From positions 310,001-374,000 of the forward strand of contig JADIZV010000004.1 of the NCBI GenBank assembly GCA_016704565.1: a DNA stretch of 64,000 nucleotides, given 5' to 3'. Shown piece by piece: positions 62,651 to 64,000 of this stretch. Both the position numbers and the translations under genes were made by a program. The notes below the pieces were generated by a model. That model did no database searches. It was not told the origin of the DNA and saw only the letters and a program-made list of their open reading frames with translations. Every line of letters begins with the position of its first letter. The first letter of the stretch is position 1. The stretch is from Candidatus Phosphoribacter baldrii. GTDB lineage: Bacteria > Actinomycetota > Actinomycetes > Actinomycetales > Dermatophilaceae.

Positions 62651-63310
62651 ATGAAGTGGGCCTTCGTTCTCGCCATGGCCGCATCCCTCGCAGTGGGGAG
62701 CGGCCGGTCATGGTCTTCCCCTGCCATGGCCTTCACCCCACCGACCCCGGCGCCCTCCGCCAGCATCGCCCCCGCCCGTCCCCCGTCGGCCGTCATGTCG
62801 GTCGCGTTGCCCGCGGCGCCGGTCGGGTCGCCCGCGGCGCCGTTCGGGTCGCCCGCGGCGCCGTTCGGGTCGCCTGTTGTTGTGGGTGCGATGTCCTCGG
62901 CGCCGCGCTGGGTCTGGCCGAGCGACGCTCCGCAGACCGTGGTTCACCCCTTCGCGCCGCCGAGCACGCGATGGGGTTCCGGCCACCGCGGGGTGGACCT
63001 GGCTGCCGTTGTTGGTGGCCCGATTCGGGCCCCGGCTGACGGGCAGGTCGCCTTCAGCGGCATGGTTGCCGGGCGCCCCGTTGTGGTGATCGCTCACCCT
63101 GGCGGGTTGCGCTCGACCTTCGAGCCAGTCTCAGCGACCGTGTCAGTGGGAGCACTGGTGCGCCAGGGCGAGGTGATCGGCCTGCTCAGCGCTCAGCCAG
63201 GTCATTGCGCCCCGGCCTCGTGCCTGCACTGGGGGGTCCTGCGAGGTGAGGTCTATCTCGACCCGCTGTCGTTGATCTCGGGCCGCGTGGTGTTGCTCCC
63301 CGTGCGCTGA
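62651..63310 (+). CDS. secreted M23 family metallopeptidase
   Basis: 219 residues from ATG 62651. A signal peptide (cleavage near PAMA, residue 27) is followed by a Pro/Ala linker holding a short tandem repeat (GSPAAPF twice). The LytM domain has HRGVDLA (His112, Asp116) and CLHWGV with the second zinc/catalytic His. It probably cuts peptidoglycan cross-links. M23 genes near rpsB are usual in actinobacteria. Confidence 0.9.
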   Translation: MKWAFVLAMAASLAVGSGRSWSSPAMAFTPPTPAPSASIAPARPPSAVMSVALPAAPVGSPAAPFGSPAAPFGSPVVVGAMSSAPRWVWPSDAPQTVVHPFAPPSTRWGSGHRGVDLAAVVGGPIRAPADGQVAFSGMVAGRPVVVIAHPGGLRSTFEPVSATVSVGALVRQGEVIGLLSAQPGHCAPASCLHWGVLRGEVYLDPLSLISGRVVLLPVR

Positions 63311-63402
63311 CCGTCGGCGCTGACTATCGGCGCTGACCGGCGGCCCGGTCCGTCGGCGCTGACCGTCGGCCCGGTCCGTCGGCGCTGACTATCGGCGCGG
63401 TC
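63305..63402 (+). repeat. irregular tandem repeat between convergent genes
   Basis: The words CGTCGGCGCTGAC, TATCGGCG and CGTCGGCCCGGTC alternate through 98 bp. It separates the M23 peptidase and DUF3152 genes and reaches the stop codon of the latter. Confidence 0.65.
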
Positions 63403-64000
63403 AGGGCTTGGTGGGCCAAGGCCACGCAGTGCAGCCGTCCAGCCGGAGGGTTTGCTGCAGCATGATCGGGGCCGGTTTGCCCGCCCCCGCACAGGCCACG
63501 TGACGGTGACCGAGTCCGTGGCCAACCTCGTGGTTGAGCAGATAGGTCCGATAGCCCTTCATGTCAGGGCCATAGGACGTGGCCCCTCGGATCCATCGGT
63601 GCAGGTTGATGACCGCGCGCCCGCCCCACCAGCACGACACTTTCGCCGTCCCCGTCTGCAGGGGACCGCATAACTTGTTGGTGTAGGTGGGAGTCGCCAG
63701 AGTCACCCGAATGTCGACTCGCGCTCCCGCGAGCACCTCTTGCGGAGAGACCGGCACGAAGTGAACATTGTCGGCCGGCTGCCAGCCACGAGCGTCGCTG
63801 AGCACTGCGGCGACCGTCGCCGCGAAGGCCTGCTCATCCGTGACGAGACCATCCTCGATCTCCACACTCAACCGAACTGCCCGCCCATCGGTGCGCCACG
63901 GCGCCGCGGGGATGGCCACCGGATGAACCGATCCTCTCGCTGACTCCTGGACGGGGGCCAGGCTCGCCCCCGGAGAGGCCGTCGGTTCGACCGCACCGTC
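63401..64000 (-). CDS. DUF3152 metzincin-like protein (start outside the window)
   Basis: At least 199 residues; the frame stays open to the right edge, and GTG 63919 is only the first start in view. HEVGHGLGHRH matches the metzincin HExxHxxGxxH zinc motif. VEIEDGLVTDEQAFAATVAAVLSD and the Cys pair around GPLQTGTAKVSCWWGG are typical of the DUF3152 family of exported actinobacterial proteins. The visible upstream residues are a Pro/Ala/Ser linker. Confidence 0.85.
   Translation of the reverse strand, partial: DGAVEPTASPGASLAPVQESARGSVHPVAIPAAPWRTDGRAVRLSVEIEDGLVTDEQAFAATVAAVLSDARGWQPADNVHFVPVSPQEVLAGARVDIRVTLATPTYTNKLCGPLQTGTAKVSCWWGGRAVINLHRWIRGATSYGPDMKGYRTYLLNHEVGHGLGHRHVACAGAGKPAPIMLQQTLRLDGCTAWPWPTKP

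Overview
The window is high-GC DNA (about 70 percent G+C by eye) from a Gram-positive actinobacterium, most likely the Intrasporangiaceae/Dermatophilaceae neighbourhood. This rests on the gene content (SAM-IV-type riboswitch, RNase J beside dapA, TIGR03085-type and MOT1-type proteins, rpsB-tsf-pyrH-frr-cdsA-rlmN order), GTG starts and dense packing with many 4-bp ATGA/GTGA overlaps. The taxon is an inference; there is no rRNA or tRNA in the window to confirm it.

Layout. 1-9 kb: the N-terminus of FtsK, a SAM-IV riboswitch with a SufS-like desulfurase, an exo/endonuclease-phosphatase protein, RNase J, dapA, then thyA-folA, and a DUF559/AbiEi-type nuclease gene framed by inverted repeats. 8.5-12.3 kb: the phenylacetyl-CoA epoxidase operon paaABCDE. 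12.4-24.4 kb: lipoproteins, azlCD, dapB, a MOT1 family transporter, a flavin-nucleotide-binding protein, an ABC-2 exporter, acetyltransferases and a GH25 lysozyme. 24.4-30 kb: a site-2 protease broken by one frameshift, dxr, an RNase/barstar pair and a DnaB-like ATPase. 30-44.4 kb: a complete polyamine uptake and degradation locus. Putrescine enters through PotABCD, is transaminated to 4-aminobutanal, oxidised to GABA, and carried to succinate by GabT and GabD. An Lrp regulator, an aminotransferase and a flavoprotein oxidase are divergent from the rest. 44.7-52 kb: an AEC carrier, an acyl-CoA synthetase, a LOG-family protein, and threonine degradation (tdh, tetR, kbl). 52-57.6 kb: rlmN, cdsA, frr, pyrH, tsf, rpsB. 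57.9-64 kb: a second DAO flavoprotein, an amidase, a thioesterase, a class I aminotransferase, an M23 peptidase and a DUF3152 protein that runs off the edge.

The most unusual signal is not a gene. The octamer GTATGCCG, in either orientation, occurs about 100 times in 64 kb by hand count, roughly equally on both strands, against two or three expected from composition. Coding regions carry it by using otherwise avoided codons (ATA, TAT, GCA, GGT). It also forms the arms of intergenic hairpins. A second layer is made of small intergenic repeats: two families with direct repeats at exactly 52-bp spacing, and one palindromic family, several next to polypyrimidine tracts. One 52-bp family flanks the DUF559 nuclease gene in inverted orientation. 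I see no prophage, insertion sequence, integrase, CRISPR-cas or rRNA/tRNA gene.
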